The notes: a model not told the origin generated them from the sequence alone. A stretch of DNA of 64,000 nt from Pseudomonas denitrificans (nom. rej.) (GCF_008807415.1 NZ_CP043626.1:5370501-5434500), one strand, 5' to 3'; positions 18,154-29,927 are shown, counted from the stretch's first letter. Made by a program: numbers and translations.

Positions 18154-18399
18154 ATGACGACGATGAAGTGGGCCGTGGCGACGGGCGTGGCGGTACTGCT
18201 GGCGAGCGGCGCGAGCTGGGCGGCGGTGAAGCCCTGCGAGGAGCTCAAGGCCGAGATCGAGACCAAGATCCAGGCCGCCGGGGTGACCTCCTACACCCTG
18301 GAGATCGTGGACAAGTCCGAGGTGAAGGACCCGAACATGGTGGTCGGCACCTGCGACAACGGACAGCGGCGGATCATCTACCAGAAGAACGACGGCTGA
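18154..18399 (+). CDS. DUF1161 periplasmic protein (copy 2)
   Basis: Protein of 81 aa, paralogous to the 17298 gene. The signal peptide ends ASWAA; the mature part reads VKPCEELKAEIETKIQAAGV, SYTLEIVDKS and VVGTCDNGQRRIIYQK. The same two cysteines are conserved. ATG at 18154 is preferred over a GTG one codon earlier because GAGGGA is placed 5 nt upstream. Function is unknown; the pair probably arose by local duplication. Confidence 0.87.
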   Translation: MTTMKWAVATGVAVLLASGASWAAVKPCEELKAEIETKIQAAGVTSYTLEIVDKSEVKDPNMVVGTCDNGQRRIIYQKNDG

Positions 18400-18425
18400 G
18401 TCCTGCGCGCGGGTGCTCGATTGCA

Positions 18426-18481
18426 GGAGCGCGCCATGCGCGCGATCGCGGGCATGGGCTAGGCGCCCCCGCCCGTCCTAC
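18426..18481 (-). repeat. Intergenic repeat, family B copy 2
   Basis: A 56-bp element that is the exact reverse complement of the copy at 20703-20758; read on the minus strand it starts GTAGGACGGGCGGGGGCGCC and ends with GGCGCGCTCC. It lies between DUF1161 copy 2 and the lipoprotein gene. Confidence 0.9.
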
Positions 18482-18520
18482 AGGGAGAGCCCGAGCAGAG
18501 CGGCGGCGAATGCCTTTGAT

Positions 18521-18961
18521 CTAGAACGGCCCGCAGCGCACCGCGCCCTGGAAATCCGTCTTCGCCACCAGCTTGCCGTCGGCGTCCGTCAGCAGCGCCA
18601 GTGCGCTGCGCAATTGCGGGCGCAGCTCCAGTCGATAGCGCTGGCCGGCGGCGAAGTCGTCGTAGGTCACCTTGACCCGGCAGGTCAGCTCCGAAGGGTC
18701 GGTCATCTGGCCCATGCCGCCGCCGCTGGAGACTTCGTACTGGAAGCGCACCACCAGCTCGTGGCGTCCCGGCGTCACCTGGTAGAAGCGGCCGTCGTTC
18801 ACCGACTGGCCATCCAGGCGCTCGGCCATCAGCGTCTTGCCTGGCGTGGTGTAGAGGTCGATCCAGGCCATCTGCGGGTCGTGGGCCGGCAGCGGGCTGG
18901 CGCAGCCGGCGAGCAGGGCGAGGCCCAGGGGTAGGAGACCGGGGAGATGACGCGGGCGCAT
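18521..18961 (-). CDS. Putative lipoprotein (paralogue of 19005-19421)
   Basis: Protein of 146 aa with a type II signal peptide (lipobox LLAGC, Cys20). The mature part reads QMAWIDLYTTPGKTLMAERL, then PGRHELVVRFQYEV, LTCRVKVTYDDFAAGQRYRL and a C-terminal GAVRCGPF. It shares this layout with the neighbouring lipoprotein: AW-DL near the start, PG-HEL-VRF-F, and -Y-F-AGQRYRLE. I do not recognise a named family. It is probably a periplasm-facing lipoprotein of unknown function. Confidence 0.82.
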   Translation of the reverse strand: MRPRHLPGLLPLGLALLAGCASPLPAHDPQMAWIDLYTTPGKTLMAERLDGQSVNDGRFYQVTPGRHELVVRFQYEVSSGGGMGQMTDPSELTCRVKVTYDDFAAGQRYRLELRPQLRSALALLTDADGKLVAKTDFQGAVRCGPF

Positions 18962-19004
18962 GGAGGCTCACCGTGGGATGGATTCACCCCACAGCATACC
19001 CCGC

Positions 19005-19421
19005 TCAGGCCTTGGCGCAGCCCCGTTCGCGGCCGCGGGCGATTTCGCCGCCCTGGGCGTCGTAAAGCTTGGCCCAGGGGCGGAAGCCGATGCTGCCGGT
19101 CTCCAGGCGATAGCGCTGGCCAGCGCTGAATTCCTTGTACTGCACTGTCATTTCACAGTCGCGCCACAACGCCTCGTCCACCGGGCCGATGTCCACCGGC
19201 TCGACCTGGAACTGGAAGCGCACGCGCAACTCGTGCGAGCCCGGGTCGACCTCGAAGTAGCGGGTGCTGGACCATTCCTTGTTGTCCACTTCCATGGCCG
19301 CCAGGTCGCTCTGGCTATTGGTGTCCAGGTCGACCCAGGCGCGGTTCGGGTCGGGCTGGGGCATCAGCATCGAACAGCCGCTCAGGGCGAGCAGGCCGGC
19401 AGGTATGAGGAGGGCGCGCAT
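19005..19421 (-). CDS. Putative lipoprotein (paralogue of 18521-18961)
   Basis: Protein of 138 aa with lipobox LSGC (Cys16). The mature sequence has NRAWVDLDTNSQSDLAAMEV, DPGSHELRVRFQFQVEP, YKEFSAGQRYRLETGS and AKLYDAQGGEIARG. It is clearly related to the adjacent downstream lipoprotein and precedes it by 43 nt, so the two form a small operon made by tandem duplication. Function is unknown. Confidence 0.82.
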   Translation of the reverse strand: MRALLIPAGLLALSGCSMLMPQPDPNRAWVDLDTNSQSDLAAMEVDNKEWSSTRYFEVDPGSHELRVRFQFQVEPVDIGPVDEALWRDCEMTVQYKEFSAGQRYRLETGSIGFRPWAKLYDAQGGEIARGRERGCAKA

Positions 19422-19486
19422 CGGGGGTGGCTCCTGGGTCGAGGGGGCGGCAGCGAGCGGACCAGGCCCTGTGCTATGTTCCGCGC

Positions 19487-20578
19487 ATGCCCTTCCGCCT
19501 TCTTATCCCGACACTCGACAGCCGCCTGTGCCGCTGGGTTCCCTGCCTGGCCATCTGGGCGCTGAGCGGTTGTTCCACCGTCGGGTATTACGGCCAGCTG
19601 GCGGACGGCCAGTTGCGCCTGCTCGCCGCCCGCGAGCCCGTGGCCGAAGTGGTCGCCGACCCGACCCGCGACCCCGCCTTGCGCCAGCGTCTCGAGCTGT
19701 CCCAGGAAGCCCGCGCCTTCGCCAGCGCCGAACTGGGCCTGCCGGACAACCAGAGCTACCGCCTGTATGCCGATATCCACCGGCCCAACGTGGTGTGGAA
19801 CGTGTTCGCCACGCCGGAGCTGTCGCTGCAGCCGCTGACCCACTGCTTCCCCATCGCCGGCTGCGTGGCCTACCGCGGCTACTACGGCGACCAGGGGGCG
19901 CAGGCCGAGGCCAAACGTCTCAAGGAACAGGGGCTGGACGTCTATGTCGGTGGCGTGGAGGCCTATTCGACCCTCGGCTGGTTCGACGACCCTATCCTCA
20001 GCAGCATGTTGCGCTGGGGCGACCAGCGCCTGGCCGAGACGATCTTCCACGAGCTGGCGCACCAGAAGTTCTACCTGCCCGGCGATACGGCGTTCAACGA
20101 GTCCTACGCCTCCTTCGTCGAGGCCGAGGGCGGTCGCCACTGGCGTGAGGCGCGCCATCTGCCGGATGAAGCGCCGTTGCTGGCCGAGCAACGCAAGCGC
20201 TTTACCGAGCTGGTGCTCGATACCCGCGAGCGCCTGCAGGCGCTTTACGCCAGCCCACGCAGCGACGCCGAGAAACGCGCCGGCAAGCAGGCCGAGTTCG
20301 AGCGCCTGCGCCGCGACTACGCGCGGATGCGCGATGAGGACTGGGGCGGCAAGGCGCCCTTCGACGCCTGGGTCAACGCTCCGCTGAACAACGCCAAGCT
20401 GTTGCCCTTCGGCCTCTACGACCAGTGGGTGCCGGCCTTCGCCGCGCTGTTCGCCCAGGTCGGCGGCAACTGGCCGGCGTTCTATGCACGGGTGGAAAAG
20501 CTCGGGGCGTTGCCGCCGGCAGAGCGCAAGGCGGCGCTGGAGAAGTTGAAGGCCGGGGAGTTCGTCAGCTTCCGGTGA
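19487..20578 (+). CDS. Putative lipoprotein aminopeptidase (PF10023-type zinc peptidase)
   Basis: Protein of 363 aa. The signal peptide has a lipobox (ALSGC, Cys27). The zinc motif is HELAHQ, with a downstream Glu in FNESYASFVE; the surrounding TIFHELAHQKFYLPGDTAFN is typical of the 'putative aminopeptidase' family PF10023. The conserved N-terminal part reads YYGQLADGQLRLLAAREPV. A membrane-anchored metallopeptidase facing the periplasm is expected. Its substrate is unknown. The start MPFRLLIPTLDS is the first that leaves a sensible signal peptide. Confidence 0.86.
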   Translation: MPFRLLIPTLDSRLCRWVPCLAIWALSGCSTVGYYGQLADGQLRLLAAREPVAEVVADPTRDPALRQRLELSQEARAFASAELGLPDNQSYRLYADIHRPNVVWNVFATPELSLQPLTHCFPIAGCVAYRGYYGDQGAQAEAKRLKEQGLDVYVGGVEAYSTLGWFDDPILSSMLRWGDQRLAETIFHELAHQKFYLPGDTAFNESYASFVEAEGGRHWREARHLPDEAPLLAEQRKRFTELVLDTRERLQALYASPRSDAEKRAGKQAEFERLRRDYARMRDEDWGGKAPFDAWVNAPLNNAKLLPFGLYDQWVPAFAALFAQVGGNWPAFYARVEKLGALPPAERKAALEKLKAGEFVSFR

Positions 20579-20595
20579 GTCCTTCGCCGGGGCTC

Positions 20596-20683
20596 GTTCG
20601 CGAGCAATAACCAGGCGTCCAGCTCGCTCCTACAGGCCAGCGTGATGCAGCTTTTCGTAGGAGCGAGCTTGCTCGCGAATCGC
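20596..20683. repeat. REP pair (BIME-like)
   Basis: Two oppositely oriented REP units: TTCGCGAGCAA...GCTCGCTCCTACA (20596-20634) and GTAGGAGCGAGCTTGCTCGC (20655-20683). This is the common Pseudomonas REP with a GTAGGAGCGA head. It lies at the convergent 3' ends of the peptidase and dehydrogenase genes. Confidence 0.85.
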
Positions 20684-20702
20684 CCAGCGCCGGCGCCTCC
20701 GC

Positions 20703-20758
20703 GTAGGACGGGCGGGGGCGCCTAGCCCATGCCCGCGATCGCGCGCATGGCGCGCTCC
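20703..20758 (+). repeat. Intergenic repeat, family B copy 3
   Basis: A 56-bp element identical to the reverse complement of 18426-18481. It follows the REP pair by 19 bp and ends 17 bp before the stop of the hydroxyacyl-CoA dehydrogenase gene. The GCGATCGC core is self-complementary. Confidence 0.9.
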
Positions 20759-20774
20759 GGCAGGTTGAGGAACG

Positions 20775-22298
20775 TCACTCCGCCCTGTCCGGGCTGTGCA
20801 GCGGCAAATCCAGCTGCACGCGGCGGCGCAGCCACGGGCTGGGCCGGTAGCGCGCCTCGCCGTAGCAGACCTGCAGGCCCTGAAGAATGGTGAGGATGCG
20901 CGCCGCGCCGTAGTGCTCGCCGAAGGCCAGTGGCCCCAGGGGATAACCCAGCGCCAGTTGCACCGCGCGGTCCAGCGTCACCGGTGTGGCGATACCGCGC
21001 TGGGCGATCTCGCCGCCGAGGTTGACGATACCGGCGACCACCCGCTGGCTGATGAAGCCGGGCGAATCATTGATCACTTCCACCGGCACGCCGTCGCTGC
21101 CCAGCGCCTGGCGCGCCTGGGCTTCGAGCTTGGGGTCGAGCGCCGGCTGGCGCATCAGCACGCGGCGGCGGTCCAGTTCGGTGAAGGTCTCCAGCGCCAG
21201 GCTGCGCTCCGGCGGCAGGCCGAGGGCGTCGATGCGCGTGCTGGCATCCACACCCAGCGGGGTGACCAGGCAGATGGCGCGGGACGACGGTGCTTCGCCG
21301 GTCTCCAGCACCACGCCGCCCAAGGTAAGGATCGCCGCCACGCGGTGGCGCAGCTCCGGGTCCTGGCTGTCGAGCCAGTACGGGCGATTGAGCAACACGG
21401 TTTCGTGCTGTTCCTCGGGCTCGCGCACGGCCTGGCCGTCGCGGTAGCGGTAGAAGCCCTCGCCGCTCTTGCGCCCCAGCAAGCCGCCGGCGACGCGCTG
21501 CGCGGCCAGCGGCGACGGCGTGTAGCGCGGGTCCTGGTAGAACTGCTGGTAGAGCGACTCCATCACCGCGTGGGACACGTCCAGGCCGGTCAGGTCGAGC
21601 AGCTCGAAGGGCCCCATGCGAAAGCCCACGCCGTCGCGCAGGATGCGGTCGATCTGTGCCGGGCTGGCGATGCCTTCGCCGAGGATGCGCAGGGCTTCGG
21701 TGCTGAAGGCGCGGCCGGCGTGATTGACGATGAACCCGGGGCTGTCCGGCGACACCGCCGGGTAGTGCCCGGCCTGCTCCGCCAGCCGGCTCAGGCGGCG
21801 CACCACCGACTCGCTGGTGCGTTGGCCGCGCACCACCTCGACGATGCGCATCAGCGTCACCGGGTTGAAGAAGTGGAAGCCGGCGACCCGCTCCGGGTGC
21901 TGGCAGCGTGCGGCGATGCGGGTGACCGAGAGCGACGAGGTGTTGCTCGCCAGCACGGCATCCGGCGCCACGCGTTTTTCCAGCTCGGCGAGCAGCGCCT
22001 GCTTGGCGCCGAGGTCCTCGATGATGGCCTCGATCAGCAGGTCGCAGTCGGCCAGCTCGTCCAGGCTGTGGGTCGGCAGCAAACGCTGCATCGTCGCGTC
22101 GAGGCCGTCCGCGGCGAGCTTGCCCTTGGCCACCGCGCGCTCCAGCAGCTCGCGGTTGAAGGCCAGGGCCTGCTCCACGGTCTGCGGGTTGCTGTCGTAC
22201 AGGCGTACCGTCCTGCCTGCGCTGGCGAACAGCTGGGCGATGCCGCGGCCCATGGCCCCGGCGCCGATCACGCCAATATGGTGGAAGGACTCGGTCAT
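20775..22298 (-). CDS. 3-hydroxyacyl-CoA dehydrogenase (PaaH-like, tandem C-terminal domains)
   Basis: NAD-dependent oxidation of 3-hydroxyacyl-CoA to 3-ketoacyl-CoA. The product is 507 aa from the chosen start. The Rossmann motif GVIGAGAMGRGIAQL is at the N-terminus; Glu and His of the active site lie in LLIEAIIEDL and GFHFFNPV. Two 3HCDH C-terminal domains follow (GFIVNHAGRAFSTEAL and GFISQRVVAGIVNLG), as in PaaH/PaaC. A GTG at 22349 overlapping the upstream ligase stop is an alternative start, but 22298 gives the family-like N-terminus. It is the second gene of the ligase operon, in a pim-like catabolic cluster. Confidence 0.92.
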   Translation of the reverse strand: MTESFHHIGVIGAGAMGRGIAQLFASAGRTVRLYDSNPQTVEQALAFNRELLERAVAKGKLAADGLDATMQRLLPTHSLDELADCDLLIEAIIEDLGAKQALLAELEKRVAPDAVLASNTSSLSVTRIAARCQHPERVAGFHFFNPVTLMRIVEVVRGQRTSESVVRRLSRLAEQAGHYPAVSPDSPGFIVNHAGRAFSTEALRILGEGIASPAQIDRILRDGVGFRMGPFELLDLTGLDVSHAVMESLYQQFYQDPRYTPSPLAAQRVAGGLLGRKSGEGFYRYRDGQAVREPEEQHETVLLNRPYWLDSQDPELRHRVAAILTLGGVVLETGEAPSSRAICLVTPLGVDASTRIDALGLPPERSLALETFTELDRRRVLMRQPALDPKLEAQARQALGSDGVPVEVINDSPGFISQRVVAGIVNLGGEIAQRGIATPVTLDRAVQLALGYPLGPLAFGEHYGAARILTILQGLQVCYGEARYRPSPWLRRRVQLDLPLHSPDRAE

Positions 22299-22345
22299 GC
22301 TGCGGGTCTCGTCGTGCGCACCTGCTTCAACCATAGACGCTGTGC

Positions 22346-23977
22346 TCACGCGGTGGTCCTTTTGGCCAGTTCCAGGTCACGCAGTTGTCGGCGCAGCAGC
22401 TTGCCGACACTGGTCTTGGGCAGCTCGTCGAGCACCTCGACGAAGCTCGGCACCTTGTAGCCGGTGAGGTGCTCGCGGCAGTGGGCGATGATCTGCGCCG
22501 GCGCCAGCGTCTCGTCCTTGAGGCTGACGAACAGCTTCACCGATTCGCCCTTGCGTTCGTCCGGCACGCCGATGGCTACGCACTCGCGCACGCCGGGGTG
22601 GCGCATCACCGCGTCTTCCACCTCGTTGGGGAACACATTGAAGCCCGAGACCAGGATCATGTCCTTCTTGCGGTCGACGATCTTCAGCATGCCGTCGGCG
22701 TCCAGCTCGGCGATGTCGCCGGTCTTCAGCCAGCCGTCGGAGGTGAGCACCTGGGCGCTCTCCTCCGGGCGTTGCCAGTAGCCCTGCATGACCTGTGGGC
22801 CGCGCAGCCAGAGTTCGCCGGGCTGGTCGGGGCCGGTGTCGTTGCCCTCCTCGTCCACGGTGCGCAGCTCGGTATCCACCAGCGCCTGGCCGACGTAGCC
22901 CTCGCGGTACGGGCTCAGCAGCGTGCCGGTGGAGACCACCGGCGAGGCCTCGGTGAGCCCGAAACCTTCGCGCACCGGCGCGCCGGTCAGCGCTTCCCAG
23001 CGCCGGCCGACTTCGCGGTTCAGCGGCGCGCCGCCGGAGGTCACCCACTTCAGGTGGCTGAAGTCGATGCTGGGGAAATCCGCGTGGTTCATCAGGCCGA
23101 CGAACAGGGTGTTGATCCCGCTCATCAGGGTGAAGGGATAGCGGCGCATCGCGCCGATGATCTCGTCGAGGTTGCGGCCGTCGCGGATGAACACCGTGTG
23201 CAGGCCCATGCCCACCGAGGACAGGCAGTTCGTGGCGAAGGCCATGATGTGATAGAGCGGCAGCGGCGCGATGCGCACATCGGTGGCCGGCTCCAGCAGG
23301 CCGGGGCGCAGGAACAGTTCCAGGGTCTGGATGACGTTGGCGATCAGGCAGCGGTGGCTGAGCATCGCGCCCTTGGAGACGCCCGTGGTGCCGCCGGTGT
23401 ACTGCAGCAGCGCGAGGCGATCCAGGCCCGGCTCGGCCTCCACCGGCGGTGCCTCGGCACCCAGGCGCAGGGCCTGCTGGAAGCGCGTGCAGTCGGCCTC
23501 GTCGCTGTCGAACTGTGGGCGCTCGATGTCGTCGATGGAGGTCAGCAGCACCTGGCGGATGTCGCTGTGTGCCTGCACGCCGCGCAGCAGCGGCAGCAGG
23601 CGGTCGAGCAGTAGTACGGCGCTGGCGCCGGAGTCGGCCAGTTGATGGCGCAGCTCGCTGGCGGTGTATTGCGGGTTGGTGTTCACCAGTACTACGCCGG
23701 CCTTCAGCGCGCCGAAGGTGGCGATGGGGTACTGCAGGGAGTTGGGCAGCATCAGCGCCAGGCGGTCGCCGGCTTGCAGGCCGGCGTGGTGGCGCAGGTA
23801 GCGGGCGAAGGCGTCGGCCTGGCGCTCCAGCTCGGCGAAGCTCAGGTGGCTGTCGCCGCAGGAGAACGCCAGGCGCTGGGGGAATTGTCGGCAGGCATCG
23901 CGCAGCAGGTCGTGGAGATTCTGGTAGGCGTGACGGGCGAGCTCGCGGGCCACGTGACCGGAGGGTTGAGCAGACAT
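22346..23977 (-). CDS. Acyl-CoA ligase (FadD/PimA-like AMP-forming enzyme)
   Basis: Activates a carboxylic acid to its CoA thioester with ATP. The product is 543 aa. The AMP-binding P-loop is LQYTGGTTGVSKGAMLSH; further marks are GFGLTEASPVV, DGWLKTGDIAELD, DRKKDMILVSGFNVFPNEVE, and the catalytic lysine in KTSVGKLLRR. The substrate may be a medium/long-chain or dicarboxylic acid, since the neighbouring genes resemble the pimelate (pim) set. It is divergent from the IclR gene, with a shared element at 24031 in its promoter region. Confidence 0.92.
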   Translation of the reverse strand: MSAQPSGHVARELARHAYQNLHDLLRDACRQFPQRLAFSCGDSHLSFAELERQADAFARYLRHHAGLQAGDRLALMLPNSLQYPIATFGALKAGVVLVNTNPQYTASELRHQLADSGASAVLLLDRLLPLLRGVQAHSDIRQVLLTSIDDIERPQFDSDEADCTRFQQALRLGAEAPPVEAEPGLDRLALLQYTGGTTGVSKGAMLSHRCLIANVIQTLELFLRPGLLEPATDVRIAPLPLYHIMAFATNCLSSVGMGLHTVFIRDGRNLDEIIGAMRRYPFTLMSGINTLFVGLMNHADFPSIDFSHLKWVTSGGAPLNREVGRRWEALTGAPVREGFGLTEASPVVSTGTLLSPYREGYVGQALVDTELRTVDEEGNDTGPDQPGELWLRGPQVMQGYWQRPEESAQVLTSDGWLKTGDIAELDADGMLKIVDRKKDMILVSGFNVFPNEVEDAVMRHPGVRECVAIGVPDERKGESVKLFVSLKDETLAPAQIIAHCREHLTGYKVPSFVEVLDELPKTSVGKLLRRQLRDLELAKRTTA

Positions 23978-24030
23978 CGACTTCTCCGTTTCTTTTTCGA
24001 GCCTGTAGTGGCTCTGGATTCGAATTGTTG

Positions 24031-24049
24031 TTCTGCACAGCGAAACATC
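24031..24049. promoter_or_regulatory. Shared 19-bp element, copy 1 (candidate IclR operator)
   Basis: TTCTGCACAGCGAAACATC occurs here, in the ligase/iclR divergent region, and as an exact reverse complement at 29542-29560, upstream of the multifunctional beta-oxidation gene. A 19-bp identity between two promoter regions of one pathway flanking one regulator gene is very unlikely by chance. The IclR-family regulator is the obvious ligand. Confidence 0.75.
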
Positions 24050-24187
24050 GTGTCGAAATCGATGGTATGCGATAGGCTAGCCCGGCGCAACGAGCACACG
24101 CGGACCGCTGCGTGGCGCCTGGGCGATCTGCTATCGTTCGCCCGCGCCGCGCGTGGCGTCGCAACTGCAATCCCCCGCCGAGGCCCC

Positions 24188-24973
24188 ATGAGCGACGAAG
24201 TCGAAGACAGCAGCAACCCCAAGGACCGCAAGTACGTCGAGGCCCTCGCCCGCGGACTGGACGTGCTGCGCGCCTTCACCCATGGCTCGGTGGTGCTCGG
24301 CAACCAGGAAATCTCGCGGATCACCGGCCTGCCCAAGGCGACGGTGTCGCGCATGACCTACACCCTCACCCAACTCGGCTACCTCTGCTACTCGCAGCAG
24401 CACGAGAAATACCAGCTGGATTCCGGCGTGCTGGCGCTGGGTTACGCCTACGTCTCCAACCTGCGCGTACGCCAGCTGGCCAAGCCGTACATGGACGCCT
24501 TCGCCCGTCGCACCAACACCACGGTCGGCCTGACCTGCCGCGACTGGCTGTCGATGATCTACGTGGAAAACTGCCGTCCTCCGGAAGCCACTTCCCTGCG
24601 CATGGACGCCGGCGTGCGCCTGCCACTGGCGACCACCGCTGCCGGCCGCGCGTACCTCGCCGCGACCCCGGAGCAGGAGCGTGAGCACCTGCTGTCAGCC
24701 CTGCAGGAGCGCCACGAAGGCGATTGGTCGGTCATGCGTGCCTCGCTGGAAGCGTCCTTCGAGGAGTTCCGCCAGCATGGTTTCTGCCTGTCCCTGGGCG
24801 ACTGGGACCGCAACGTGCGCGCTGCCGGCGTACCGCTGCGCCTGGCCGACGGCGGGCTGATGGCGCTGACCTGCGGGGCGCCGTCGTTCCAGCTCAGCGA
24901 GGAAACGCTGCGCGGGTCTTTGGCGCATGAGCTGGAGATTCTGGCGCGGGATATCGAGAGCCTCGGGGCCTGA
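24188..24973 (+). CDS. IclR-family regulator of the acyl-CoA cluster
   Basis: Regulator of 261 aa. The N-terminal winged helix reads LARGLDVLRAFTHGSVVLGN and ISRITGLPKATVSRMTYTL. The C-terminal IclR effector domain follows (RRTNTTVGLTCRDWLSMIYV; GVRLPLATTAAGRAYLAA). Overall layout matches the PcaR/PobR/CatR group. It sits between the two catabolic operons and is divergent from the ligase gene. The effector is probably the acid or its CoA ester (inference). Confidence 0.92.
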   Translation: MSDEVEDSSNPKDRKYVEALARGLDVLRAFTHGSVVLGNQEISRITGLPKATVSRMTYTLTQLGYLCYSQQHEKYQLDSGVLALGYAYVSNLRVRQLAKPYMDAFARRTNTTVGLTCRDWLSMIYVENCRPPEATSLRMDAGVRLPLATTAAGRAYLAATPEQEREHLLSALQERHEGDWSVMRASLEASFEEFRQHGFCLSLGDWDRNVRAAGVPLRLADGGLMALTCGAPSFQLSEETLRGSLAHELEILARDIESLGA

Positions 24974-24986
24974 TTCCACCCTTCTG

Positions 24987-25023
24987 CAAAAAACGAAAAA
25001 TCGTCGCGGACTTCGTCCGCGAC
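24987..25023 (-). terminator. Rho-independent terminator for the acyl-CoA dehydrogenase operon
   Basis: On the minus strand a perfect 9-bp stem (GTCGCGGAC/GTCCGCGAC with a 3-nt loop) is followed by GATTTTTCGTTTTTT. It is about 50 nt after the stop of the last gene of the leftward operon and also lies just past the iclR stop. Confidence 0.88.
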
Positions 25024-25073
25024 GGCCCGGCATCTCCGGCGAATAACGGAGTCCCCTTGCAGGAGCCAGCCGG

Positions 25074-26204
25074 TCAGGCGACTTCCATCAACCGCGCATA
25101 CGCCTTCAGGTGATGATCGTCGTCCCCCAGCTGGTGGCTGAGCATCACCAGGCGCTTGGCGTGGTGCGCCAGCACGTATTCCCAGGTCATGCCGATGCCG
25201 CCGTGCAGCTGGATCGCCTGCTCGGCCACGAAGCGCGCCGCGCGGGTCACGATGAACTTGGCGGCGGCCAGGGTGCGGCTGCGCTCGGCGCTGTCGGGCT
25301 GGTCGGCGACGCAGGCGGCGAGGATCGCCATGCTGGTGGCCTGTTCCAGCTCGCTGCGCATGTCCACCATGCGGTGCTGCAGCACCTGGAACTTGCCGAT
25401 GGGGGTGCCGAACTGTTTGCGCGTCTTCAGGTAGTCCAGGGTCAGCGCGCAGGCTTCCTGCAGGCTGCCGAGGGCTTCGGCGCACTGCGCGGCGATGGCG
25501 CGGCCCTGTTGATAACGCAGCGCTGGTAGCGCCTCGCCCGGCGTGCCAATGGCCTCGCCGATGGCGCCGTCGAGGAACAGCTCGCAGGCGCGCTGGCCGT
25601 CCACTGTCGGGTAGTCGCGGCGGCTTACGCCCGCCTGCTGCGGATTGATCAGGAACAGGCCGATGCCCGCCTCGTCCCGCGCATTACCGGACACCCGCGC
25701 CGAGACCAGGATCGCCGTGGCGCTCTGCCCGCCGATCACCACCGCCTTGCGTCCGCTCAGCTTCCAGCCGTTACCGGTTTGCTCCGCACGGGTCTGCACG
25801 TCGTGCAGCTGGTAGTGGCTCTGCGGTTCTTCCAGCGCGACCGCCAGCTGCGCTTCGCCGCTGGCGACGCGCGGCAGCCAGTGGTCCTGCTGCGCGACGC
25901 TGCCCAGCTGGGCGATCAGCCCACCGCCGTGCACTACCGATTGCAGGTAAGGCTCCAGGCACAGACCACGGCCCAGCTCGGTGAGCACCAGCATGCTCTC
26001 TACGCCGCCGCCAAAGCCGCCATGGCTTTCCGGCAGCGACACCGAGGTCAGCCCCAGCTCGCCGAGCTGGCGCCAGAAGTCGGCGCTGTAACCCAGCGCG
26101 CTTTTGCTGAAACCTTCGCGCTTGTCGAACGGGTAAGCGTCGCGGACCAGGCGGGCCGCGGTGTCCTGCAGCATCTGCTGCTCTTCGCTCAGTTTGAAGT
26201 CCAT
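25074..26204 (-). CDS. Acyl-CoA dehydrogenase, small subunit (PimD-like)
   Basis: FAD-dependent acyl-CoA dehydrogenase subunit of 376 aa. The N-terminus MDFKLSEEQQMLQDTAARLV, the segment FDKREGFSKSALGYS and the body SLPESHGGFGGGVESMLVL match the PimD small subunit of pimeloyl-CoA dehydrogenase. The C-terminal part has DYLKTRKQFGTPIGKFQVLQ and AIQLHGGIGMTWEY. Such small subunits pair with a large subunit (next gene upstream) as a heteromeric enzyme. The gap between the two genes is 10 nt. Confidence 0.9.
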   Translation of the reverse strand: MDFKLSEEQQMLQDTAARLVRDAYPFDKREGFSKSALGYSADFWRQLGELGLTSVSLPESHGGFGGGVESMLVLTELGRGLCLEPYLQSVVHGGGLIAQLGSVAQQDHWLPRVASGEAQLAVALEEPQSHYQLHDVQTRAEQTGNGWKLSGRKAVVIGGQSATAILVSARVSGNARDEAGIGLFLINPQQAGVSRRDYPTVDGQRACELFLDGAIGEAIGTPGEALPALRYQQGRAIAAQCAEALGSLQEACALTLDYLKTRKQFGTPIGKFQVLQHRMVDMRSELEQATSMAILAACVADQPDSAERSRTLAAAKFIVTRAARFVAEQAIQLHGGIGMTWEYVLAHHAKRLVMLSHQLGDDDHHLKAYARLMEVA

Positions 26205-26214
26205 GGTCCTGGCC

Positions 26215-27404
<1,190 letters not shown>

Positions 27405-27413
27405 GGTGGGTCC

Positions 27414-29507
<2,094 letters not shown>

Positions 29508-29541
29508 GCTGAACTCCGTTTTATCGTTGTTTTAACGGAAT

Positions 29542-29560
29542 GATGTTTCGCTGTGCAGAA
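29542..29560. promoter_or_regulatory. Shared 19-bp element, copy 2 (candidate IclR operator overlapping promoter)
   Basis: Exact reverse complement of the 24031-24049 element, 35-53 nt upstream of the FadB/PimF-like start. On the minus strand CCGACA and TATTCT, 16 nt apart, could be the -35 and -10, and the element would begin inside this -10. That position suits repression by the IclR protein. Confidence 0.72.
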
Positions 29561-29642
29561 TACGATGCTGTTTTTTATTGTCGGATTGCAAGTCCTTTTC
29601 GGCGGGGCCGCTGAGCACCCGGTTGCTTCCCGGCAGGCAAAA

Positions 29643-29927
29643 TCAGGGCCGCTGCGTGCTTCCCGCGACCAGCAGGTCGCCGTGCACCTCGCAGTAGCAT
29701 TCATCGTTCCAGCCGTAGTGCGGGTCGCGGCAGATCGAGTGGCGGACGGGGCCGGATTGGCCCGGCGCGCGCGTTCTCAGGCTGTCGCGCAGGGCTGCGT
29801 AGATCGAGCCGGGCTGCGGCCAGTCGGTGCGTACGGGGCCTTCGCCCAGCTGGTTGCCGGCGCGCAGTTCGGCCCGCAGGATGGCGTCGAGTTCCGGGCA
29901 GAGCTGGGCGGTGGGCTGGCGTCTCAT
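29643..29927 (-). CDS. Small conserved-looking protein of unknown function
   Basis: Protein of 94 aa starting MRRQPTAQLCPELDAILRAE. It contains QLGEGPVRTDWPQPGSIYAA and later CRDPHYGWNDECYCEVHGDL, with several Cys/His residues that could bind metal. No signal peptide or membrane helix is seen. I do not recognise the family. Codon usage is typical of the genome and the composition looks like a real protein, but the evidence is limited. It lies upstream of and co-directional with the beta-oxidation operon, but that operon has its own promoter signals between them. Confidence 0.6.
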   Translation of the reverse strand: MRRQPTAQLCPELDAILRAELRAGNQLGEGPVRTDWPQPGSIYAALRDSLRTRAPGQSGPVRHSICRDPHYGWNDECYCEVHGDLLVAGSTQRP

